Shown here piece after piece: positions 46,870-58,385 of a stretch of 64,000 nucleotides of DNA. The notes under the pieces are model-generated. The model saw only the letters and a list, made by a program, of their open reading frames with translations. It did not search any database and was not told the DNA's origin. The stretch lies in NCBI RefSeq assembly GCF_022539505.1, contig NC_061508.1, positions 32,358,256 to 32,422,255 on the forward strand, given 5' to 3'. This DNA is from Lolium rigidum (lineage: Eukaryota > Streptophyta > Magnoliopsida > Poales > Poaceae). A program made the position numbers and the translations under genes. Each line of letters starts with the position of its first letter. Positions within the stretch are counted from its first letter, which is position 1.

Positions 46870-48113
46870 GATCTCGATTTATTCACTTCTTTTATAATTT
46901 TTTATTTGCTATGCCATGGATCACATCATTACATGACCCTTGCAGTGCCAAGCAAACCTCAAGCTCCGAGTAAGACTTTGAAGCTCCTATTTAGAAAAGT
47001 CTTACTTAAGGGTTTCCTGCAAGGTAATGATATCTACTCCCTCACTTCTCACGTATTCCTTAATATCTCGGAAATCCATTTTAGCTTGTAGTTGTAGATG
47101 GACACACTACTGGATAAAACACATTTTAAATATCTGAAAATTCCGAAAAAATATATTGGGTTGTACTTCCAAACATTCTATGCTCGCACACGAAGTTTTG
47201 TGAAAAGATGTTATGGTTTGCATCGCGTGCAAACAAAGACAATTCGGGTGCTCCAAAATAGCTTTTCACGAGACATCTTTTTTTTCTTTTCTTAAACATT
47301 TTTTGTTTTTGAATTTTTTTATTTTGACCTTTTTCATATATTTTTTAAAATTTCAACATTGTCTGGTCATTTTTCTAATCTCAATAGTTTTCTAGTTTGA
47401 ACTTTATTTAAATTTGACCATTTTTAAAATTTTAAACACTTCTTAATAAACAAAAAAAATAGGAAAATAAGAAGAGGGAGATGTACCTGGGCCTATTCCG
47501 CTTGGCTCATGACTCATGAGTGCAGCGCTGCAGGTAGCGTCATGCTCGCTGCTGCCGATGAATCCCATTTGACGCTTATTGCGTATGTTATCACCCTAAA
47601 GCATACCTCTCTCGTTCTTCTCGTGAATTATGGGCCAAGCTTGTTAACGTTGGTGACGAGAAACGAGGACGATGCGTTGAGGTGAGACCACCGGAGAAGA
47701 AGCCGACCTCACGGGAGACGGGGCGGTGCCTGGCGAGGTGATGAATGGACCTCACCGGAGCCGGTGACGGCGTGGCTCACCGTGGCGGCGCAGGTGGAGG
47801 TCAGGTAGAGAAATTAGGGTAGGGGATCCGGCAAGGCTCCGACGACTTAGGGTTAGGGGTGCTGGTGCAGGGGAACTCATCGGAGATGGAGAAGGGGTGT
47901 GGTTTAGATGGAAACCGAGGGCGATGACGACTCGAGCAGAGCAAGGCACCAAGGTAGCGGTAACGGGTGGGGCGACGACAGGTGGTTGTGGCCAATGACG
48001 ACATGAGAATTAAGAACGGCGGCAAAAACATTGAGTTTTTTCAAGACGATGCACCCTTGGTGGACCGTCCCACATCGCACGTTTGGTTTAGGCGTCGATG
48101 CGCTTAGGGATGC
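46870..48113. other. Intergenic/repeat remnant, no gene seen
   Basis: The part 47100-47460 is AT-rich, with long T-runs, and looks like decayed transposon DNA. The part 47500-48100 is CG-rich without a credible ORF. Confidence 0.35.
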
Positions 48114-48116
48114 TAA

Positions 48117-49078
48117 GGTCCTGTTTGTTTGGGCTGGAGCTTGTGCTTCTACTGCTTTTGGGTCCTTAAAAGCACAAGCCCAGCCAAACACCTAACTTTT
48201 GGATCCAGACTTCTATAAGCGCGTGTTCGATTTGTACTACAAGCTATAAAGCCCGCCCGGAGGTATTTTCCGCAGCTTCTCGCAGCTTGTGAACCTTCCC
48301 GCAAACTAATGCCACCATAGTTCCTCATATTTACGGTCTAAATACCTCTGATATATAAATGCCCAACCCCTTCACAAACTTCCCCCAAATCCCCACCCCG
48401 TTCCTATTTTTCCCCGTCGGTCCCAACTAACACACCGATAGGAGAGGATATAGGGTTCCTCCGCGCCGCCGACTCTCCTGTCGTGTCGCCGGCCGGCGCT
48501 CGCAGCGCCGCTGACCTCTTCTGCCTCGCCCCGCCCCCACACGTGAGTCCCATGGCCGCCCGCCCCCATCGTAGCTCCCAAGGCCGGCTCAAGGTGGCCG
48601 TCTCAGATCTGTTGCTATCGACCCGCACATACTACTGCCGTCCCGAGCTGGTGATGAACAGGGATAAGAATTAGGAGTGAATCTTGGTGTTCCGTTATAT
48701 GTGATCTAGGACTGATTTTCGATTGTGATTTTACACGATTTAGGACAAAATCTTTCTGTTACGTTGTGTGGTACAACTTGTGACTCCTCTATGATTATCA
48801 ACAAAATGAAAAAATGCGTAAAAAAATATGGCAAGTGTATTATTTGAGCTATTACAAAGCATAATAAGCTAATTATATCAGCTCAGTAATTGTACATCAA
48901 CTTTAGCATATATGGATATTTTAGACTTTCACCATATGTTATATATCAACCAGCCGTCTTAAAAGTTGGTTGTCAAACAACATTTTTATATTTCACCAGC
49001 TGTCCAGCTCCAGCTGCTTCTCAGAACTTTCCAGCTCCAGCTGCTTCTTGTTCAGCTGCAGCCCAAACAAACAGGCAC
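48117..49078. mobile_element. TIR element (Tourist/Harbinger-like or hAT-like) with TAA duplication
   Basis: Left end GGTCCTGTTTGTTTGGGCTG and inward right end GTGCCTGTTTGTTTGGGCTG are inverted repeats with two mismatches. TAA flanks both sides (48114-48116, 49079-49081), favouring a Tourist/PIF-type element; hAT is possible because GTTTGTTTGGGCT ends occur there too, but no 8-bp duplication matches. The interior has a CG-rich island (48440-48610) with a possible donor CACGTGAGT, which could be a captured promoter/exon. No transposase. Confidence 0.75.
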
Positions 49079-49081
49079 TAA

Positions 49082-50535
49082 ACACTTTGAATAGGGGCTC
49101 CCGCTGCGGCCCGATAAAACATAGAGAAAATGTTTAATTTTAATGTCTCCGTGGATGGGGCCATGTAGCATAGATGATATTTTCCGCTAGCAGCCCATGT
49201 TTAAGCCTGTCATAGAGATGAGCCTCTTTATCGAAAAAAATATAGCAAGCTCACTGTTCGTAGTTCAAGTGTTCCAACACGTATGTCCAGCAAAATCTAA
49301 CAATAGACTGCATCCCGAGACCTAAACCCCCGACTGTAATCAGGAAGATCATCAAGCAAGTATCTGTAATTCGTAGTCAATAAAAAAAACCCACCTCCGT
49401 GATAGCTCGTCCCCAAATCGCTGCACTGCATGCATCTTTACTTTAAGAATCAACCTATGGTTAGATTGTTGGGAGGACAGTGGAGAATATTCCCGAAAAT
49501 GCCGAACTTGCGGAAGGAAATGCTAGGGCTAAACTACGGGCTGATGTGGCAATCACCAGTGAAATTCGATGCGAAAATCCTGTTGCAGTCTCTCCAATCA
49601 TGGTGAACCATGTCACATACGTAAGCCTCTCTCGTAGATAAATTTCGTAGGTAATAGCATTACTGGTGGCACCCCAGCCCACCAGGTTTGACACTTTAGT
49701 GTCGTAAAGGCGTAATATCATTTCAGTGTAAGGCGACATCAATCTCATTTACAAAGGCGAGTGTATGTACATATGTGTGACCGTTCACGATTGTAGCGTG
49801 TTTTAAAAAAAAAAGTAGTAGCTCCCATAAGCGGAATGTAATACACGTCATTAATTATGGTGCATGTAGATTGTAGAGGACGCAACTGCTGTCTAAAAAC
49901 ACCTCCAAATCACCAACATTATAATGTAATTCCCCTGTAAATCTATCAAACAACCAATGATTCAGCAGAAACTGGAGTAATAATTTCCCTATAGACAAGA
50001 CCTGATAACACTAAATACCAACTATAATATCTTGCTGATCATGTTGCTCTCCATTCAGCAAATATCTTTGGCTGGAAAGGCAACAATGCCAGCACAAAAG
50101 CTCAAGTGGCATAATGGCAAGACTAATTCAGTGCCCATGTTATGTCTGTTGGTGATGCATGACCACATTATTGGTACTCCAGCTGTATGTCTTTTTTCTC
50201 CAAGATCAAACAGAATTCTAATTGCACAGCCAATTCAAACCACAAACTAGCCATGCCAGAACATTTTGTTGAACATGCAACTTGCATAATTGCATTCAAT
50301 TATGGGAAGCAAGAGTTGACAATCCTCTAGTTCTTCAAATCTTAAGATATCCCTGAGTACAAGAGCAGTATTCCGATGGAAAAGTAAAAATAATACATGA
50401 GGATGACAATGGCAATATAACAAAACAAAGGGTAAGTAAAGACCCGGCGATAAAGGACACAGAAAATGGTCCTTGTACAAGCATCATACTACCCACGGGT
50501 TAAGAGATGAAGAGGGCAGTCACTAGGATCTTTCG
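49082..50535. other. 3' flank of the 14-3-3 gene
   Basis: The right end is probably the 14-3-3 3' UTR (minus strand). The rest shows no gene or element that I can support. Confidence 0.35.
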
Positions 50536-52285
50536 CTAGTTCTCATCCTCAGGCTTGCTTGCATCCCTCATTTCATCCCCAGCATCATCCTGTTTACATA
50601 GATTGTTGAGTTCAATTTATTGAAAAAATAAAGTCTTATGTGTATATTTTTCCTTATGATGGTCAGAACACCCTACCTGCATATCAGAGGTCCACAAGGT
50701 GAGGTTGTCACGGAGAAGTTGCATGATCAGGGTGCTATCCTTGTAGGAATCTTCCCCAAGGGAGTCCAGCTCGGCAATGGCTTCATCGAAGGCCTGTAAA
50801 CACAGGAGAGTATGATCACATACCAAAATACAGCATGGGCTATATATGCAGAAAAGCTTTGCAGAATTGTAGTATCTAGATCAACTGAACCTGAAGGTCA
50901 ATTCGATGACAAATGAGTTGGAAGATAAATGCAGGCATCATTATATTCATCACAACATAGAAAGATATTGCCTTCTGGAGTTGACTCGAGAGAAAACTTC
51001 AGATGCATAAAATAAATCTACAGATTAATTGTGTTCCAATAAAGTGGCCAATCCAGCGAGATGAGCATCATGGTGCTCCACTACTTCCATTTATGTTAAC
51101 CAAGCAGTCCATGTCATGACAGCAAGCAGGGATGTGGGTCTACACTCTGAAAGATAAAGTGACATCTTGGAAGAATGGGGCAATTTGAGCCGGCATGGCA
51201 TGGGTCACAACTACAACTAGCACAGTATACCAAGTGAGGCAGTGACCAAACATCCAAAGCGGGTGAATATTGCCAGATGTAACTGTAACTGAAGAATATG
51301 TCTACGCTCCCTAAACAGCGTAAAACTAATAATTGTATACTATGCGAATAAAAACAACTGGAATATGTCCACTACCTAAGCGGCGCAGCAATATATGCGG
51401 ATGAAACAAGAAACAACTAGGCAATATAGTACGGGAGCATCGGAGAAAGGAACAAAATCATATCCTAGCGCCTTGTGCAACTCTGATCTGTGTCAGGTAA
51501 TAGATCTGCCCAAAGTTGATGAGCTAGTAAACTCGGAAGGTAGTAAGTAAGAAAGACTGGGAAAATCACCTGCTTGGCGAGCGAGCAAGCGCGGTCAGGC
51601 GAGTTGAGGATCTCGTAGTAGAAGACGGAGAAGTTGAGCGCGAGGCCCAGCCTGATGGGATGGGTCGGGGGCAGCTCCTTCATAGCTATGTCCTGGAGAG
51701 AGAACCAGTCCAAGATCCAACTTTGTTTTCAGTCAAGCCGGTCGTCGGAGGAGGACAGGAAAAAAGAAGAGGAGGCAGCGGTGGGAAGGAAAGGACCTGA
51801 GCGGCCTGGTAGGCGCCGAGGGTGGAGTCGGCGGCCTCCTTGCGCTCGGCGGCGGACTTGAACTCGGCGAGGTAGCGGTGGTAGTCGCCCTTCATCTTGA
51901 GGTAGAAGACCTTGGCGTCGACGGCGACGGCTGCGGGGACGAGGCGCTCGTCGAGGAGGCGGAGGATCCCGGCGCAGATGTTGGAGAGCTCGGCCTCGAC
52001 GCGCGCGCGGTAGCTGCGCGCGGCGGAGGCGTGGCCCGCGGCGCCGCGGCCTTCCTCCTTCTGCTCGATGGAGGAGACGATGCGCCAGGAGGCGCGGCGG
52101 GCGCCGATGACGTTCTTGTAGGCGACGGAGAGCAGGTTCCTCTCCTCGACGGTGAGCTCGCCGGTGCCGGCGGCGGCCACGACCTTCTCCATGAACTCCA
52201 CCATCTCCTCGTACCGCTCCGCCTGCTCGGCCAGCTTGGCCATGTACACCATCTCCTCCCTGGTTCCCGCTGCCGCCGCCGCCAT
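50536..52285 (-). CDS. 14-3-3 (GF14) protein, four exons, non-epsilon type
   Basis: The coding sequence is complement(join(50536..50589, 50677..50793, 51570..51692, 51797..52285)), 260 aa. 14-3-3 dimers bind phosphoserine/threonine peptides and regulate plasma-membrane proton pumps, nitrate reductase, transcription factors and hormone signalling in cytosol and nucleus. Both family signatures are present: [11 protein letters not shown] (residues 49-59) and [20 protein letters not shown] near the C-terminus. The phosphate-contact residues Lys57, Arg64, Arg137 and Tyr138 are conserved (mammalian zeta K49, R56, R127, Y128). The variable tail is [17 protein letters not shown]. All introns are GT-AG and phase 0. 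The four-exon structure and length fit the non-epsilon group; it looks closest to rice GF14A-like proteins, by memory only. The N-terminus has an Ala run from a GCC repeat. Confidence 0.96.
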
Positions 52286-53449
52286 CGCCGTCGACGATCT
52301 GGTGTGGTGTGGTGTGTGTGTGAGGTCGGGCGTGTGGCTCTTGCGGTTTGTTGGTGGAGTGGGGGTGGGTGCACAAGGGAAGTGGAGAGGAGGAGCGGCT
52401 GCGGTTTTAAAACGAGGGGAGGTGACTTTTTCGGTGGCTGGTTTTCCTTCTTCTCGCTTCGCTTTTCTAACTTTTTTTTTATTTCTCTGTGTGGGCCCGT
52501 TGTTTTGGAGGGGATAAGAACGAGGGATTTGTTTCCATTGTTTCTGTTCGAAAACAAGATTTTTTTTTCCCTTGGGTCATGATACCACGTGCTGGCTGCT
52601 CATTCGTAGATGGAATTTTGTAAGTAAGCCGGATTGGCTGAAGCTACTGAGTTTCCGTGCGAGATCCATTTTGGGCTGGGCCGATGGTACTGTCAGTTGG
52701 ATAGAACATCCACTCCAATGCAAGGCCTCTAATTTTTTTTTTACATATCCAAATTGGTTGTTGGGTGTCAAGTTTATATCCCCTCCAAAAGGATTGAAAT
52801 CTTTGGGTTTTTTTTAAGTAATTGAATTTCCTTTTGGAGAAAGAAGGTTTCACCGTTCTCGCATTTTATGTCGGTATTTCTGCCAACTCCTCTTGTTGAC
52901 GGGCACTTCCTGCTCCCCACACCTCCAATAGACCAGAAAAAACAAACTCCCCAATTTCATCTAGGGTAGGGTTGGTGCCACGACTGAACAATTAGCATGG
53001 CATGAAGAGTTGAAGACCGGATGTTGACCAGCTCTAAGTTGTATGGCTCCATCACCACATGAGAAAACCTTTTGTTTTGCAAAAAACCACTCCATCTCTA
53101 AGGGCTTGAACTTCAGCGATGAGTGGATCCCAGTGACATGCTTATACAATTTACTCCATGCACCTATCAAGGGAAATCGTGAGAGGGTAACACGGCCACC
53201 AACTCCCTTCATGCCATACACGCCAATGGCTCCATCTATAGTATTTTCATCCAGCCCAAGGCCCATAGGATGCCAACACAAAAGCATGTGACCTTTTACC
53301 TACTTCACTCAAGATCTAGCATGTGTAACTCTTCTTTGATCAATTTCAGAGATTTGCATGGATCACCCGTCAATTAAGTGAAGACCAAATAGATTGCATG
53401 ATGTTGATGATTCTTCCTCTTTGCTTTCCATTGAGCATACAATCACACG
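52286..53449. promoter_or_regulatory. 14-3-3 upstream region and intergenic DNA
   Basis: Immediately upstream of the ATG (minus strand) lies a CT/CA-rich leader with CACACACACCACACCACACC, typical of a plant 5' UTR, ending near 52400. A TATA box is not clear. A minus-strand frame at 52961-53287 (108 codons) is unassigned; the remainder shows no gene. Confidence 0.4.
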
Positions 53450-53860
53450 GTGACATAGGCATCCCCAATGGGCCTGCCGAAGATGATACCCGGGGTTTAC
53501 TGAAGGCCCATAACTCGAAGAATAAGAAGATTTGGAAGCCCAAGTTATTATTAAGGAAAGCTAGAGTTGTATTAGGAAGTACTATTTGTAATCTTGCGGG
53601 ACGGGTTGGAAACCCACCCGGACTCTGTAACTTGTGTATTATGAATCCCTCGATTCCACCTCCTATATAAGGGGGAGTCGAGGGACAAAGAGAGCATCGA
53701 TTCATTGTTCCACGCAACCCTAATTTTTACATCGTCGAGTACTTTTCGGCTGAAACCTTCGAGATCTACTTGCCCTCTACTTTCGACTAAAACCCTAGTC
53801 TACAATCTGTAGGCATTGATAAGTTAATCCCTTGTCACACGGGGTATCCTTTGACCAAGT
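53450..53860 (+). mobile_element. Gypsy LTR fragment with TATA box
   Basis: Contains GCATCCCCAATGGGCCTGCC, then TCCTATATAAGGGGGAGTCG (TATA at 53663) and a leader ending TAAGTTAATCCCTTGTCA. This layout matches the promoter-to-R region of a Triticeae gypsy LTR. The 5' start is not found. Confidence 0.5.
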
Positions 53861-53929
53861 ATTTGTAAGCCTGGTAATTCGACATCAAAGACCTTTAGAG
53901 CTTCTCCCCCAAAAAATGTGTGTGGTAGC

Positions 53930-54330
53930 ATTTGATCAAGGCACGCATAAGGTTCTCGTTAGACGCAAGACCAATCTTGCACCTACCAATTTCCTTGGTA
54001 TTTCAAGGTGACTACATCCCACATAATTCCTCGGAGTAGATTGCTAGCTTCTCAAAGTTCCATAATCGGCCCTTCATCTAGAACAACATGCTTTCAAAAT
54101 CACTAAGACCCTTCATCAAGGCATGCATAAGGCCAACAGAACACTCACAACTTTAGCAAAATTTGTAAGTTTTCAAAGAATCTCCACATTTATTCCTCTG
54201 AAGTTAAGGTCCCATGACCAGCCCTTCATCTAGAGAAACATGCTTTCTAAGTCAAGGCCCGGTATGCTGATTTCATAAAGTTGATTGCAGGGTTCTCAAA
54301 GTTACATGCCATGGCATATTCACCTCTGTT
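53930..54330. repeat. Degenerate ~150-175 bp tandem repeat
   Basis: Related strings recur: GGCCCTTCATCTAGAACAAC (54069) with GCCCTTCATCTAGAGAAACA (54219), ATCAAGGCACGCATAAGG (53935) with ATCAAGGCATGCATAAGG (54115), and TTCTCAAAGTT-type blocks at 54050, 54170 and 54295. I cannot say what it derives from. Confidence 0.6.
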
Positions 54331-54654
54331 GAATTATAGCGGGATGTTTAGTATCATGGGATGAAAGTCTTATTCACTAGGTCTAACAGCATGTTGAACA
54401 ACAGTGAGCCAATCTAACCCAAAAGTTGAACCACATGTCTCACTTGTATCCAATTATCATCCCAATCGAGATTGACCTACCACTTCCCACTCATTTAATC
54501 ATACTAATATTCAAACCATCCCAAAGTGCCAGGGTTACTCTCACGGTTCTTGCGAGAACATTACCATAAATGAAAGGAAGTGACATTCTTGCATAGAAGA
54601 AGCGACATTTCCCTCCTAAGTGGTTTTGTATTAGTGATAACATGATCAGAGGAC

Positions 54655-55169
54655 TGATACGGTGCAAATGTATCTATAATTTTTGATGCTCCATGCTTGT
54701 TTTACACCAATTTATATATGTTTTGATTACACTTCGTTGTACTTTTATACATTTTCCGGCACTAACCTATTGGCAAGATGCCACAGTGCTAGTTCCCTGT
54801 TTTCTGCTGTTTTGTATTTCAGAAAAGTTGTACAGGAAATATTCTTGGAATTGGATGAAACAAAAGCCGAAGTTATTATTTTACCGTAACGAAGACGAAG
54901 TCCGGAGGAGAGACGAAGATGCGCCACAGGGCGACCAGACCAGCCCTAGGCGCGGCCTAGGTCCTGGCCACGCCAAGGGGTGGTGTGGGCCCCCTGGCGT
55001 CCATCGACCTTGCCCTTCTACCTATTTATTCACGATCTCGGGAAAAACCTAAATACCCGAGCCTCCATCCACGAAAAGTTTCGTCGTGGCCGCCATCGCC
55101 GACCCTAGCTCGGGAGGGTTTTGAAGCTCTTCCCGACACCCTGTCGGAGGGGGAGATCATCACCGGAGG
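54655..55169 (+). mobile_element. Gypsy LTR, left part, split by CACTA insertion
   Basis: Starts TGATACGGTGCAAATGTATC at 54655 and proceeds through TTTTCCGGCACTAACCTATT to a CG-rich leader. It is interrupted at 55169 by a CACTA element and resumes at 63427. Together it resembles the LTRs of elements A and B but is a distinct family member. Confidence 0.8.
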
Positions 55170-55866
55170 CACTACAGCAAAAACTGCATCTAGCGACGGT
55201 TTTTATGCCCTGTAGCCACGGTTCTACCCATCTCTACAAGGTATAGGGACGGTTCAAGCACCCGTCTTACGGGCGTTGCCATAGCATCCGTGTCAAACAT
55301 ACAAGGACGGTTTTGATAACCGTGTCTACAACTAGAGACGATCGTTAGACACGGTAAAATCCGTCGCTACATTGTGAATTCAAATTCTAATACAATCCAC
55401 TTGACATGACAAAAGCCATATTCAAATTATGCCCATCTCTAATTTAAAATGTGAAATGTGACATTAAATACTTAGAGATGGTTATCATGTTGGTAGAGAT
55501 GGTTCTCTGTGTCTAGCCCAAACAACAGACACGTAATTCATTTTGTTAGCACGGTCACACCCGTCTCTAGTTTAGGCCCAATAGGCATCCCATACATATG
55601 CACAATTTATATCCACACAATAATAGATCTTGTGCCCATAACGTGACATCAGAAATATCATATAAGACATAGAATATTGAGAGAGAAAATGACAATTTTA
55701 CTAATATATTCAGTCACGACACAAATCAAATCTGTAGCGTACAAAGAAATAGTTCAGGAAAGAAGTTAACATCACAAATGCAAACTCTCGACTACCAGAC
55801 ATGAATTTTCTAATAAATATAAGCAATCCAAGCTACCATGATTCAATTTCTAGGTATATATTTTTT

Positions 55867-58103
55867 CTACTCCTGACTTGCTTCAGGCGACTCTCCAGGA
55901 GACGACGTTGAACTGTTATGTGCCAATTGAATCCTCTTTCTGTCAACAACCTACCATTCAGAAGGAAAATCATTTTAATTGTCTGGTTTTGTAAAGGTGT
56001 AAGAAAATAGGAATTTACACGCCATAGCATAAAAAAAATCAGTTTGTACATACCAGCTGCCTTCTAAGATGTGGTGGTATACGCGAAAGAAGGTCATCTT
56101 CTGGGTATTTCTCAGCGAGATAGGATAACACAAATTTCATGAGCCCATCCTGTGTGCTACTAGTGCTTGTTCCTGCTTCATCTCTTGACAAACTGGAAAA
56201 CCTCCCACCAAAATATTTTGATGCGGTAATTGTTGGGCCCATTCCACGAACACGACCAGGGTGGTCCTTCCCAAATGCTTCTTTCATTGCTTTTTCATAA
56301 TCTTGCTCCGTAAGTTCATGCCCATCTAACTTTTTCTCGGCCAATTTCATATATACCTCATTCTAAAAATACCTTAATTAGAGGGCAACCAATTTATAAC
56401 AGTAAACAGTGAAAAACCATGTACATGCTCTTGAAAAGAATAGATAATAGAAAAGTTGTGTCAAGACTATCAGATCCAGCAAGAAAATAATATAGCATAA
56501 TCATTCGCATGTTTACTATTAGTGTAGTAAAAACTATATGCAGGCACCAATTTAAAGATGAGTCATATACTTGAGTAAACATGGCACACGTGTATGCGTG
56601 TAGAATAAAGGTTAGCTACATCAGTGTGCCAAAAATATAATGAGCATCAAAGATTATTTCTTTTAATAATGAGTTTGGATATTCACATTCTTGCTAGCAT
56701 ATAACACATCATTCTGCTTAAGTTTCGATAATACAATATGTGAAACAGAGAAATCTTTGGAATTAGGGAATTACGCTAGATTCATGGTTCAGTAAGAGCA
56801 CACATGAGATTGGAGGAACCATCTCACAAGGCATAGCATGGAACCAGAAGAAAACATATATATGGGCAACTGTTTGCATACTTTCACCACCATTATTAGA
56901 ATTAGTTTTGCAGAAATGTGAGACAATACCAAACTATGCATAGTTATCTGGTAGCGTAGAGTCAATACCATTTTTTCCTCTGTTAAGGCATTCACATACA
57001 CACCATCCTTAGTTTTATGGCATTCATCAAAGAAAGTTGCTCGATCCACCTCTCTTCCAAGAGCATCTTCCTGCAACAATATGAATTTCAAAGTATGCAA
57101 CGAAAGGAGTGAAAAGAAAAAACATTATGAAATCAATAATTACCACTTCCTTCCTCTTCCTAGCAAAACTTTTTCGTCCTAGTGTGTGTGGATACTTGAT
57201 GTTCTTTGAATTATCTTTATTCATGTTGTTGATTGCCTGGCCATTCATCACAATATGTGTTAATAGGATATTCTATGTGTGGAAAATTTACTAATCAACT
57301 ATTGAAATGACCCAGATAACATTACCTTTGCCTCTTCTGAGTACCAATATGAAACAAGTGTATTCCACTGAGTTTCCTCAACAGTTTCAGGAGCATTTTC
57401 CATGACGCGCTCCATAGGCAACTCAGCCTTATAATGTTTTTTCTTTAGCTTTGCCTTGTACTGCCTCCATTTGTTACCTAACTGGTTGAGAAGCCAATCC
57501 CTTGATTTTGGGCCAATAGCAAATTTCCTCTGTGACAGAGAACATAAATTTGATGGAGTTAAAATAATATCAATGCAACCAAATTTAGTAGCAACATCAT
57601 AAGTGTGGGAACTTTACCGTTACTGCAGCGAGCAATTTATCATGATATATCTCTTTAAACATGTCATCATTCCACTTAAGAACATTTAGAGGAGCTAGAT
57701 GTGGCTTCTTCACTAAAGTTCCTAAATAGGACCCAAGAAGTCCAGCAGATTTTGAGATAGGCGCATTGAAGCGGTCAAGTTTGACAATAATTCTAACCCC
57801 TTCTGGAAGATTTGAAAGATGGGCCAGTTTAGTAGGTCCACGTCGTCTCTTAATGCGGCCATCAGGGTCTGCATATATACATAGGAATATTAATTAGTTT
57901 GTGTACAAAAAATGGAATAGAGAATTATTTTGTATCTTGCAATTACAATGCTCATAGACGTTGTTGAGCCAGTCCTCCTTGTTTATGTAAGTATTTTCAT
58001 CATTATTTGCTGGATCAACATTTGCTTCCATTTCTTGTTCTTCATCTGCATAATTGGTCTCCACAAACTCCAAATTCTCAAATTCACGTGCTCTTGATGC
58101 CAT
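55867..58103 (-). CDS. TNPA-like CACTA protein (Transposase_24, Ptta/En/Spm), seven exons, intact
   Basis: The coding sequence is complement(join(55867..55950, 56054..56362, 56969..57070, 57144..57236, 57326..57529, 57618..57868, 57947..58103)), 399 aa, open throughout. All introns have GT donors and AG acceptors and the phases agree. The start MASRAREFENLEFVETNYAD is just after a possible acceptor. Features include YPDGRIKRRRGPTKLAHLSN, WRQYKAKLKKKHYKAEL, a basic patch GRKSFARKRKE, and TFFDECHKTKDGVYVNALTE, the Transposase_24 core, followed by GHELTEQDYEKAMKEAFGK and GPTITASKYFGGRF. TNPA-type proteins bind the subterminal repeats and assist TNPD. Downstream of TNPD and co-directional. Confidence 0.88.
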
Positions 58104-58385
58104 GTGTTGTGCTAGGGAAGACAAAAAAATATGTTAAGAGTAAAGTTATAAGTAATAAGGATGGAACTCGAGAAATAACCTACCAATGATGATTTATTAT
58201 TAAACATGTCTATTGTGGACTTAAATTATCAACTGGTACATGTTCCAGTACAAGAGAAATTTAAAAAAATACAACTGAATTGGATCCCAAACTTTAGAAA
58301 GTATTCAACTAATGTCTCTCTCAAAGAAATAATAAATAAACGTAGCTTCCTTGTGCTGAAATTTATTTAGTTTTGCAAGAGGGTT

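Noticed and set aside
48400..48674. Small gene in the CG island of the 48-kb TIR element
   Set aside because: No frame has a recognisable domain or consistent splice partner; kept only as a capture hypothesis.
51878..52582. Long frames on both strands overlapping 14-3-3 exon 1
   Set aside because: Shadows of a GC-rich exon, with Arg/Gly/Ala or Arg/Pro-rich translation and no motif.
56039..57251. Separate short frames within the CACTA right of the TNPA stop
   Set aside because: They are individual exons of one spliced TNPA-like gene plus read-through into introns, so they are reported once as a gene.
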